This document shows positions 5,115-9,481 of a DNA stretch of 9,481 nt, piece by piece. The translations under genes were made by a program, and so were the position numbers. This stretch comes from Bacillus pseudomycoides DSM 12442 (GTDB lineage: Bacteria; Bacillota; Bacilli; Bacillales; Bacillaceae_G), in assembly GCF_000161455.1 (NCBI RefSeq), contig NZ_CM000745.1, positions 4,982,222 through 4,991,702 on the forward strand, in the 5' to 3' direction. The notes below the pieces were generated by a model. That model did not search any database. It was not told the DNA's origin and was given only the letters and a program-made list of their open reading frames with translations. Positions within the stretch are counted from its first letter, which is position 1. The number at the start of each line of letters is the position of its first letter.

Positions 5115-5213
5115 CGTTCTGGCCCAATTGTTGAGCACAAGTTAACTAACACTCTCCAACTAAGGGGAATGACAGAAATCCTATCACTACCCCAACTAAC
5201 CTGCCTGTTAATC

Positions 5214-5234
5214 CAATAAGAATTAAACAACTTT
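5214..5234 (+). repeat. 21-bp inverted repeat, copy 2 (partner 2179-2199)
   Basis: Exact reverse complement of 2179-2199, containing AAGAATTAAACAACTTT. It lies about 80 bases left of the IS231-type miniature element. It may be an end or attachment sequence of an older element. Confidence 0.5.
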
Positions 5235-5315
5235 TTTGTCACTTAACAAATAGGTTGTATCTGGGAACAAAAAGTAAGACTATGACCTATTTTTACACGT
5301 ATCTCGGCTGAACCC

Positions 5316-5426
5316 CATGCTCATCAACTTAAGAATTTAGAATTACCCCAGAACGATAAAATTTTGCACAAGTTGCTCAATTTTATCGTTCTGGGGTAAT
5401 TTATTTTTGTTAGGTTGACGGCCATG
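5316..5426. mobile_element. 111-bp IS231-type miniature element (MITE-like)
   Basis: The left end CATGCTCATCAACTTAAGAA and the inverted right end CATGGCCGTCAACCTAACAA match at 25 of 34 positions when extended inward. CATCAACTTAAG is the core of IS231-type ends. The interior is almost wholly a perfect 23-bp inverted repeat (5341-5363 against 5379-5401, loop 15 bases) that would fold into a strong hairpin, possibly acting as a terminator in both directions. There is no coding capacity, so movement would need a transposase in trans. Its right edge touches the GGGG of the Tn3-family end at 5426. No clear target duplication is visible. Confidence 0.6.
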
Positions 5427-5463
5427 GGGACCCACCCACATTTTAACGAAAACATACGCTAAG
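5426..5463 (+). repeat. Tn3-family terminal inverted repeat with intact GGGG tip
   Basis: This 38-base sequence starts GGGGACCCACCCACATTTTA and ends ACGAAAACATACGCTAAG, the Tn3-family end pattern. The body would lie to the right, but the tnpC remnant starts at its very last base and no Tn3 transposase follows. A miniature IS231-type element abuts the tip. Confidence 0.7.
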
Positions 5464-5839
5464 CAAATTTCGACCGTGAAGAGCAACTAAGGCAGCTACA
5501 CGAAAAAAGGAAACAGACAACTATAGCTAAGGTTGAGGAAGCTATAAAACGTCTAACCAAGAGCTCTAAAGCAATTAACTTCAATAGTGTGGCAGAAGAA
5601 GCCGGAGTGAGTAAAGCCACACTGTATAACCATACAGAGCTCAAAGAACCCATCAATTTCTTGCGAAATCAACAAGAAAAAGCATTTGTGAACTCTAGGA
5701 TTAAACGGGACGAGAACAATCAAAATGCCGTCATCGCTTCTCTAAGTTAGAGAAAAAGAATAAAGAGCTTGAAGAAGAAAATAAGCAATTGCGTGAAAAA
5801 GAAAATGAAAAGCTTACTAATTACTTCATGAAGTTATAA
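5463..5839 (+). pseudogene. tnpC: Tn554-type transposition protein TnpC remnant (DUF6262), 5'-truncated and frameshifted
   Basis: The frame 5463-5750 encodes FDREEQLRQLHEKRKQT, then INFNSVAEEAGVSKATLYNH and KEPINFLRNQQEKAF, the small helix-turn-helix protein TnpC that helps orient Tn554-family transposition. A stop is present upstream at 5460-5462 and no start codon exists, so the N-terminus was lost at the junction with the Tn3-family end. The frame ends in TAG at 5748. Shifting at about 5744, as if one A were missing, continues the coiled coil (LEKKNKELEEENKQLRE) to TAA at 5837. No tnpA or tnpB is present. A terminator follows at 5844. The gene is non-functional. Confidence 0.75.
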
Positions 5840-5843
5840 AATT

Positions 5844-5890
5844 AGGACCGTACATATTAGACATATCTAAAATGTACGGTCCTTTTGTTT
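5844..5890 (+). terminator. strong intrinsic terminator after tnpC
   Basis: AGGACCGTACAT (5844-5855) pairs with ATGTACGGTCCT (5872-5883). After one mismatch the stem continues TTAGA/TCTAA with a 4-base loop. TTTTGTTT follows on the plus strand. On the minus strand TAATTTTAT follows, so it may also end transcription of the kinase-like gene. Confidence 0.85.
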
Positions 5891-5901
5891 ACTAGTGGTT
5901 C

Positions 5902-5924
5902 ACTTATCTAACCTAAAGATAAGT
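5902..5924 (-). other. 8-bp stem-loop just past the kinase-like gene
   Basis: ACTTATCT (5902-5909) and AGATAAGT (5917-5924) form a perfect stem with a 7-base loop, 12 bases beyond the stop of the kinase-like gene. No U-tract follows on the minus strand, so it could protect the 3' end or pause polymerase before the stronger hairpin at 5844-5883. Confidence 0.35.
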
Positions 5925-5935
5925 ATGTGGCCCTT

Positions 5936-6598
5936 TTACAATTTGAATTTCTTTTTAAGCTTCTTATATTTTCTATATGAACGTCTAACAATGTTTAACA
6001 TGAAATACGGTATTTTAACAGGGAAAGGCAATTTATAAATGAAGGGCAAGTAAAATGTAAAATATGCCTTTTCTAGGTCTCTCCACTTACTATCTTCTTT
6101 TGTTTTTAAGAAATCAGATACATCGACTACATATCCCCTTCCGTTTTCCATCATCACATTTTTCCCGTGAACATCACAAGGAGTTAATCCTTGTTCCCTT
6201 GCATACCCTAAAGCTTCATTGATATCAAGGATTACCTGCTTAGGAATTTTAATCCCCTTATGAATGGCATCGTATAAGGTAATTTCTTTTAAACGTTTCA
6301 ATACTATAAAATTTTCTCCTTTATATATAAGCTTCGAATAAGAAGGATGATTTCCGATTCTTCGGTATACTTCTGACTCTTTTTCAATTCCTTCTCCTTC
6401 TCGCGCGTAAACTTTCACTACCCAATCTTTGTATTCTTTGTGCATAAATACTGCAGCATAATTACCTGTCCCTAAACACTTCCAAAGTCTAGGAATATCT
6501 TTAACTACTACAGGCTCGAATTCATCCTCACTTCTTATGCTTATCTCTTTTAATAATTCGTTCTTTATCAATCCCACAAAACTATTTATACTCATCAT
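5936..6598 (-). CDS. small protein-kinase-like protein (Ser/Thr kinase fold)
   Basis: The start is ATG 6598, or the adjacent ATG 6595, with GGAG 5 or 8 bases upstream. The frame stays open to a TTG at 6646, but that lies inside an insertion-element end and lacks a ribosome site. Kinase landmarks in the 220-aa product: a glycine loop LGTGNYAAVF (42-51), a lysine in VVKVYARE (K62), a catalytic-loop equivalent CDVHGKNVMM (D142, H144, N147) and a metal-loop equivalent VVDVSDF (D159/D162). This resembles the minimal RIO/YrzF-like kinases of Bacillus rather than full Hanks kinases; the C-lobe is short and ends in a basic tail (SYRKYKKLKKKFKL) that could bind membrane or nucleic acid. Substrate unknown. 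The 133-bp miniature element at 6635-6767 sits in its 5' region, so its expression may depend on that element or on readthrough from the ceramidase-family gene. Confidence 0.75.
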   Translation of the reverse strand: MMSINSFVGLIKNELLKEISIRSEDEFEPVVVKDIPRLWKCLGTGNYAAVFMHKEYKDWVVKVYAREGEGIEKESEVYRRIGNHPSYSKLIYKGENFIVLKRLKEITLYDAIHKGIKIPKQVILDINEALGYAREQGLTPCDVHGKNVMMENGRGYVVDVSDFLKTKEDSKWRDLEKAYFTFYLPFIYKLPFPVKIPYFMLNIVRRSYRKYKKLKKKFKL

Positions 6599-6620
6599 TT
6601 CCACTCCGGTTTTGCTAAAA

Positions 6621-6633
6621 GGGGTTCCACCCC
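6621..6633 (-). repeat. GGGG-N5-CCCC palindrome at the left edge of the miniature element
   Basis: GGGGTTCCACCCC has the GGG(N)5CCC form reported as the preferred target of IS231. The element's left end begins two bases later. On the minus strand it also forms a tiny hairpin followed by TTTT, just before the kinase-like gene's ribosome site. Confidence 0.4.
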
Positions 6634-6634
6634 A

Positions 6635-6767
6635 CATCGCTATCAAGCTAACAAAACAAAATTCCCCCTAAAATGAAAAAATACGCTATTCTTTCTATAG
6701 AATCATAGGAAAGGATAACATCTTTTTTGCTTTATAGATAGTGCAAAACCTTAGCTTGATAGTGATG
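6635..6767. mobile_element. 133-bp IS231-like miniature element (MITE-like)
   Basis: CATCGCTATCAAGCTAA (6635-6651) and TTAGCTTGATAGTGATG (6751-6767) are inverted repeats with one mismatch in 17. The interior is AT-rich, has no open frame, and contains the palindrome TTCTATAGAA. GGG-N-CCC type palindromes lie at both edges: GGGGTTCCACCCC (6621-6633) and GGGACGTCCC (6767-6776). The right repeat recurs at 98-115 and a diverged relative at 8252-8270, so the family is present at least three times here. It separates the kinase-like and ceramidase-family genes. Confidence 0.6.
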
Positions 6768-6815
6768 GGACGTCCCCATTTGCTGAATAAGATATTTTAC
6801 TTGATTATAAAAGCT

Positions 6816-8078
6816 TTAATTACTGTATAGTTTCATAACTTTGCTCACTATCAACTCAGCAGTATTCTCTTCTGGCGGCATCAATAGATTTGTACTTGGC
6901 CCATAAACCACAGGGTTTAGTTCCACTTCATACCCTCCGTATATATATTCCTCTTTTGTAGGTAGATAACCTAGATAACCATTCGTGTATCCACCAAAAA
7001 AAGCTAGTTCATTGTTCAGATTTTCTTTAATAGCTAGAGCTGTTTCTGAAAAAGGTTCCATTGGTATTCCAGAGAATGATCCATCATTGATTTGAAATAA
7101 CTGAATTTCTAAATCAATTGCTAACTGTTTAATATTTTCCTTGTGCTTAGCAACAACAACACTAAGCCACTGATCAGTATTAACACCCCATTTCTTTTGA
7201 GCTAGTAGCGCCATTTTTTTTATCTCTTCAAGATCAGGAATATCCTTTAGTTTCATTTTCATTGTAGTTGAAATAGTATTCAGCTTTGAAATTAAATTAT
7301 AAGTAACTGTTGGTAACATCGTTAGAACATTGCCACTCAATATGTAAGCCATGTGTTTTAACGCTTCCTTAGAACCACGGTATTTGGCATTCACATTTCC
7401 AGCTGCCCCCTGAACAATGATTACAGGACAGTTCAATGTTTGTTCTAGAATTTCCCTTGTCAATCCTGGATAATCTGCTGATAATATATCACTATCTGAC
7501 TTTAAGACATTAGGATGAGCAGTACAAAATACAATAATTCCAGTTAGTTCTTTTGTTTTGTAGTTTCTGATTGCTAAAACGCCAATTCGTTTGTCTACAA
7601 CTCCATTTTCATTTATACCCATTTTTACTTCTCCATCAGATGTTCTCTCTCTTCGATTCACTCCAATTTCACCCATCGTTACATTCCAACCCACCTCAGA
7701 TAATTGCATATTATCATTTGCAATTATGGCTCCTTTAACCACATTATTAATTAGAATCGTTTTATAAGACTTTATCAATTGATCATCACCGACTGTTTCC
7801 GGACCAGAATGGGTATGAGTATAAACAACGGTTATGTTTTTGAATGGAACATTCAACTCATGTGCAACTTGTTCTCGAATTATTATTGTATCTTCTATTA
7901 ACATTCCTATATTATCAATACTAACAAATACGGTCTTTGTTTGATTATTTTCAAACACATATACTGTTGTATAAATATGTTCTTCAATTTTACTAATCCC
8001 TGTTGGTCTATGATATCCAATAAAATCAATACCTAAAGGAGGTGTAATATCCACCTTACATATTCCTACTTTACTCAT
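6816..8078 (-). CDS. neutral/alkaline ceramidase-family protein (N-terminal domain type), probably divergent
   Basis: The ATG at 8078 is preceded by GGAGAGG six bases upstream. The 420-aa product matches the N-terminal domain of neutral/alkaline non-lysosomal ceramidases: KVDITPPLG (8-16), YTHTHSGPE with likely zinc histidines (H88/H90), NRRER (141-145), FCTAHPN (H188), a glutamate in GIPMEPFSE (E341) and the tyrosine-rich NGYLGYLPT (Y368). Family enzymes use zinc to hydrolyse the amide bond of ceramide. The GDVSPN hexapeptide carrying the family's catalytic serine reads GNVNAK (227-232), with Asn at the serine position, so ceramide hydrolysis is doubtful. There is no signal peptide, so it is probably cytosolic, and it is shorter than secreted ceramidases (about 650 aa), lacking their C-terminal Ig-like domain. 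Appears monocistronic; no clear promoter hexamers were found. Confidence 0.85.
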   Translation of the reverse strand: MSKVGICKVDITPPLGIDFIGYHRPTGISKIEEHIYTTVYVFENNQTKTVFVSIDNIGMLIEDTIIIREQVAHELNVPFKNITVVYTHTHSGPETVGDDQLIKSYKTILINNVVKGAIIANDNMQLSEVGWNVTMGEIGVNRRERTSDGEVKMGINENGVVDKRIGVLAIRNYKTKELTGIIVFCTAHPNVLKSDSDILSADYPGLTREILEQTLNCPVIIVQGAAGNVNAKYRGSKEALKHMAYILSGNVLTMLPTVTYNLISKLNTISTTMKMKLKDIPDLEEIKKMALLAQKKWGVNTDQWLSVVVAKHKENIKQLAIDLEIQLFQINDGSFSGIPMEPFSETALAIKENLNNELAFFGGYTNGYLGYLPTKEEYIYGGYEVELNPVVYGPSTNLLMPPEENTAELIVSKVMKLYSN

Positions 8079-8251
8079 TTGAACCTCTCCAGTTATCTAT
8101 GTAATTTGTTATGTAATTACTTTACGTCTTATTCAGCTAAGCTCTACTATTCTAGAATAAAAAATCTCACAATTTCTATACTTATTTTAACACTAATAAT
8201 CTAAATATTATGATTAAAAATCCTTTATCACCCCAAATAGCAGTCACAATA

Positions 8252-8278
8252 CATAGCCATCTAGCTAAGGTTTTTATA
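8252..8278. repeat. diverged IS231-like end
   Basis: CATAGCCATCTAGCTAAGG matches the reverse complement of the repeat at 6749-6767 at 15 of 19 positions, and the following TTTT also matches. It has left-end orientation with the body to the right, but no partner is seen. The stretch 8079-8792 contains no gene, only eroded ends and inverted repeats listed separately. Confidence 0.4.
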
Positions 8279-8358
8279 TACCTCAAAAATGAAAAAAATT
8301 TTTTCTACAGTTATTTACTTTGAGAAGTCAGCGCATTTTTTTGTTTTGGGGACGTTAT

Positions 8359-8417
8359 AAAATTCTTAAGTTGATGGATATGTATGGTGACCCCATGCCC
8401 ATCAACTTAAGAATTTT
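8359..8417. mobile_element. two IS231-type ends back to back
   Basis: AAAATTCTTAAGTTGATGG (8359-8377) and CCATCAACTTAAGAATTTT (8399-8417) are perfect 19-bp inverted repeats. The first is a right end and the second a left end, so both bodies point away from each other. Extending to the tips GATATG (8377-8382) and CATGCC (8394-8399) leaves exactly 11 bases between them, within the 10-12 bp target duplication size of IS231-type elements. Similarity continues outward for about 20 bases on both sides (ACAAAAAAA tracts), but no transposase gene remains. Confidence 0.6.
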
Positions 8418-8468
8418 CACTACCCCTAAATACAAAAAAACGGTATTCTTTCTCCTTGCATTCCGAAA

Positions 8469-8558
8469 TTCGGCAGGTATGGGTATGTCGCCAAGCCGAA
8501 CATACCAAAAACGAGGATTTAGGTAGTACGACTTGGACTAGCAATTGTACCTGCCGAA
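8469..8558. repeat. nested inverted repeats, GC-richer patch
   Basis: TTCGGCAGGTA (8469-8479) is perfectly complementary to TACCTGCCGAA (8548-8558). Inside, GGTATGT (8482-8488) pairs with ACATACC (8500-8506). The patch is distinctly richer in G and C than its surroundings. No protein or RNA family recognised; it may be part of a recombination or replication site, or a decayed gene. Confidence 0.4.
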
Positions 8559-8616
8559 CCGCCTAGATCTACTGTTCAAAAATAAGCTCTTACTCTATAT
8601 TTTTATAACACGAAAA

Positions 8617-8628
8617 GGGGCTAGCCCC
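8617..8628. repeat. 12-bp perfect palindrome GGGGCTAGCCCC
   Basis: A perfect palindrome with a TTTT run on its minus-strand 3' side, next to the short repeat CGCTTCGCTTC. AGCTCTTAC occurs on both sides (about 8585 and 8645). It may be a terminator relic; function unclear. Confidence 0.35.
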
Positions 8629-8705
8629 TCGCTTCGCTTCACCCCAGCTCTTACCTCACACCCAAAAACAAGGGGGATTAAACATAATTAAATAAAATAT
8701 ATGAA

Positions 8706-8730
8706 TTATATTTAATAAAATTAAATATAA
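8706..8730. promoter_or_regulatory. candidate operator upstream of the DUF2089 operon
   Basis: TTATATTTAA (8706-8715) and TTAAATATAA (8721-8730) form a perfect 10-bp inverted repeat with a 5-base spacer, about 60 bases before the GTG start. A TATACT -10-like hexamer lies at 8750-8755, but no good -35 is found. A dimeric regulator, possibly the HTH protein encoded next, could bind here. The region is very AT-rich, so chance is possible. Confidence 0.3.
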
Positions 8731-8792
8731 GTTTAATATTATTGAAAAATATACTAAGCTTATATTGAAAAAGTAAATAGGGGGACGGAACT

Positions 8793-9092
8793 GTGGATAT
8801 TAACAATATTCCAAACTGGATTTCAGCCTTGGAAAATGAGGATTTAGAGTTTGTTAAAAACTTAGTACTTCATTCAGGTTCTTTAAAAGAGCTTGCAAAA
8901 ATTTATGAGGTATCATACCCAACAGTAAGACTTAAACTTGATCGATTAATCGATAAAATAAAAATGAATGATGCCGTAGAAAACGAGGGATTTATTAAAT
9001 TTATCAAAAGTCTGTCGATTGATGATCGGATAAGTGTAGAAGATGCAAAATTGATTATTGAAAAATATAAACAAGAAAGAGATGGGGAATAA
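8793..9092 (+). CDS. DUF2089-type helix-turn-helix regulator
   Basis: The start is GTG at 8793 with AGGGGG eight bases upstream. The 99-aa product shows the conserved core of DUF2089 proteins: NWISALENEDLEFVKNLVLH (8-27), then SGSLKELAKIYEVSYPTVRL (29-48), a helix-turn-helix with LDRLIDKI following. Longer family members have an N-terminal zinc ribbon, which is missing here. It is a predicted cytosolic DNA-binding regulator. Its TAA overlaps the ATG of the next gene (TAATG), so the two are translationally coupled. In Bacillus such proteins often precede small membrane proteins of envelope-stress type, so it may control its own operon. Target genes cannot be read from the sequence. Confidence 0.85.
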   Translation: MDINNIPNWISALENEDLEFVKNLVLHSGSLKELAKIYEVSYPTVRLKLDRLIDKIKMNDAVENEGFIKFIKSLSIDDRISVEDAKLIIEKYKQERDGE

Positions 9093-9361
9093 TGGTTCTT
9101 ATTTATGCTGGTATTTTAGCTATTCAATTTTTCTTATCAAGTAGAAACAATATCTATTGGGGAGCAATTTTACCAGTAGCACATATTATATTTCTGACAT
9201 GGTTGTTTATAACGAATCGTATTGAAAGTACTATTGGCTTTATCCTTTATCTATTATTAGGGACGCTTTTCTTATGTATAGAATGGAAACTAGGTAGAAA
9301 GTATTTTCATAAGAAGATACAAAAAGAATTGGATAAAATAAAAACCCTCAACATGAAATAG
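9092..9361 (+). CDS. 89-aa membrane protein coupled to the DUF2089 regulator
   Basis: The ATG at 9092 overlaps the upstream stop by one base, with GGGG four bases upstream inside the preceding gene. Three hydrophobic segments are visible: about residues 2-15 (VLIYAGILAIQFFL), 22-41 (YWGAILPVAHIIFLTWLFIT) and 46-63 (STIGFILYLLLGTLFLCI). A basic cytoplasmic tail follows (KLGRKYFHKKIQKELDKIK). The size and arrangement fit the small integral membrane partners commonly encoded after DUF2089 regulators; no enzymatic motif is present. It may be a membrane sensor or anti-regulator of the HTH protein, which is inference from position only. A terminator follows directly. Confidence 0.8.
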   Translation: MVLIYAGILAIQFFLSSRNNIYWGAILPVAHIIFLTWLFITNRIESTIGFILYLLLGTLFLCIEWKLGRKYFHKKIQKELDKIKTLNMK

Positions 9362-9362
9362 G

Positions 9363-9400
9363 GGTGCTCTACTTCAATAAAGAGTAAAGCGCCTTATTTA
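9363..9400 (+). terminator. intrinsic terminator of the DUF2089 operon
   Basis: GGTGCTCTACTT (9363-9374) pairs with GAGTAAAGCGCC (9382-9393) with two wobble pairs and one mismatch around a 7-base loop, followed by TTATTTA. It begins two bases after the stop codon. Confidence 0.65.
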
Positions 9401-9406
9401 CTATAG

Positions 9407-9443
9407 ATGGTACCGCCAGCATTTCGGAAAAAAACACGTTAAG
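9407..9443 (+). repeat. Tn4430-like Tn3-family terminal inverted repeat
   Basis: GGTACCGCCAGCATTTCGG followed by AAAAAAACACGTTAAG closely matches the 38-bp end of Tn4430 of B. thuringiensis as I remember it, with one base missing in the A/C tract and ATGG in place of the outer GGGG. The body would lie to the right, beyond the window. Confidence 0.75.
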
Positions 9444-9446
9444 CAA

Positions 9447-9480
9447 AAATAAAATCAGCTGCCGATATGGACAGCTGATT
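9447..9480 (-). terminator. minus-strand terminator inside the Tn4430-like end
   Basis: CAGCTGATT (9472-9480) and AATCAGCTG (9453-9461) pair perfectly around a 10-base loop; on the minus strand TTATTTTT follows. It probably ends a minus-strand gene (likely a transposase) lying just right of the window, next to the transposon end. Confidence 0.65.
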
Positions 9481-9481
9481 G

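Noticed and set aside
5169..5219. 16-codon plus-strand frame MTEILSLPQLTCLLIQ preceded by AAGGGGA
   Set aside because: The ribosome-site-like sequence is only one or two bases from ATG and the peptide is too short to support without conservation data.
5459..5656. Minus-strand 65-aa frame
   Set aside because: It is the antisense shadow of the tnpC remnant.
6599..6646. Longer TTG start for the kinase-like protein
   Set aside because: It lies within the terminal repeat of a miniature element and lacks a ribosome site; ATG 6598/6595 follows GGAG.
8320..8526. Plus-strand 68-aa frame
   Set aside because: It crosses the two IS231-type ends and the inverted-repeat patch and has no ribosome site.

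Overview
The window looks like an accessory region of a low-GC Firmicute, most likely the Bacillus cereus/thuringiensis group. Pointers are strong AAGGAGG/AGGGG ribosome sites, IS231-type insertion ends (CATCAACTTAAG), Tn4430-type Tn3-family ends (GGTACCGCCAGCATTTCGG), an IS21-type istB remnant and a Tn554-type tnpC remnant. No RNA gene and no CRISPR array were found. The taxon is inferred from remembered family sequences, not from a search.

Layout. 1-689: non-coding debris with an IS end, a solitary Tn3-family end, a decayed ORF and several palindromes. 690-2009 (minus): a tight operon of small membrane proteins (112, 90, then 85 + 105, then 43 aa) with a readable sigma-A-like promoter at 2053-2080. 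The 85- and 105-aa frames are very probably one 175-aa protein split at an A8 tract. 2091-2121: a bidirectional terminator. 2311-3978: a 510-aa protein with a WD40-like C-terminus, framed by two outward-facing IS21-type ends; the right one is joined to an istB remnant. 4191-4989 (minus): a remnant with a cytidine-deaminase-like N-terminus and an unrecognised 121-aa helical protein. 4990-5935: mobile debris, namely an orphan Fur-box-like palindrome, an IS231-type miniature element abutting a Tn3-family end, and a frameshifted tnpC fused to that end.

5936-8078 (minus): a small protein-kinase-like gene and a neutral/alkaline-ceramidase-family gene, separated by a 133-bp IS231-like miniature element. 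8079-8792: non-coding debris including two IS231-type ends back to back. 8793-9361 (plus): a two-gene operon of a DUF2089-type HTH regulator and a small membrane protein, translationally coupled by TAATG, followed by a terminator. 9407-9481: a Tn4430-like end and a minus-strand terminator, suggesting that a Tn3-family transposon begins here and continues beyond the window.

The genes do not form one pathway. The region reads as a repeatedly invaded cargo zone in which small gene units (the membrane-protein operon, the WD40 protein, the kinase/ceramidase pair, the DUF2089 pair) survive between eroded ends. The units most likely to be undescribed are the 690-2009 membrane-protein operon, the WD40 cargo gene, and the ceramidase-family protein that lacks the expected catalytic serine.
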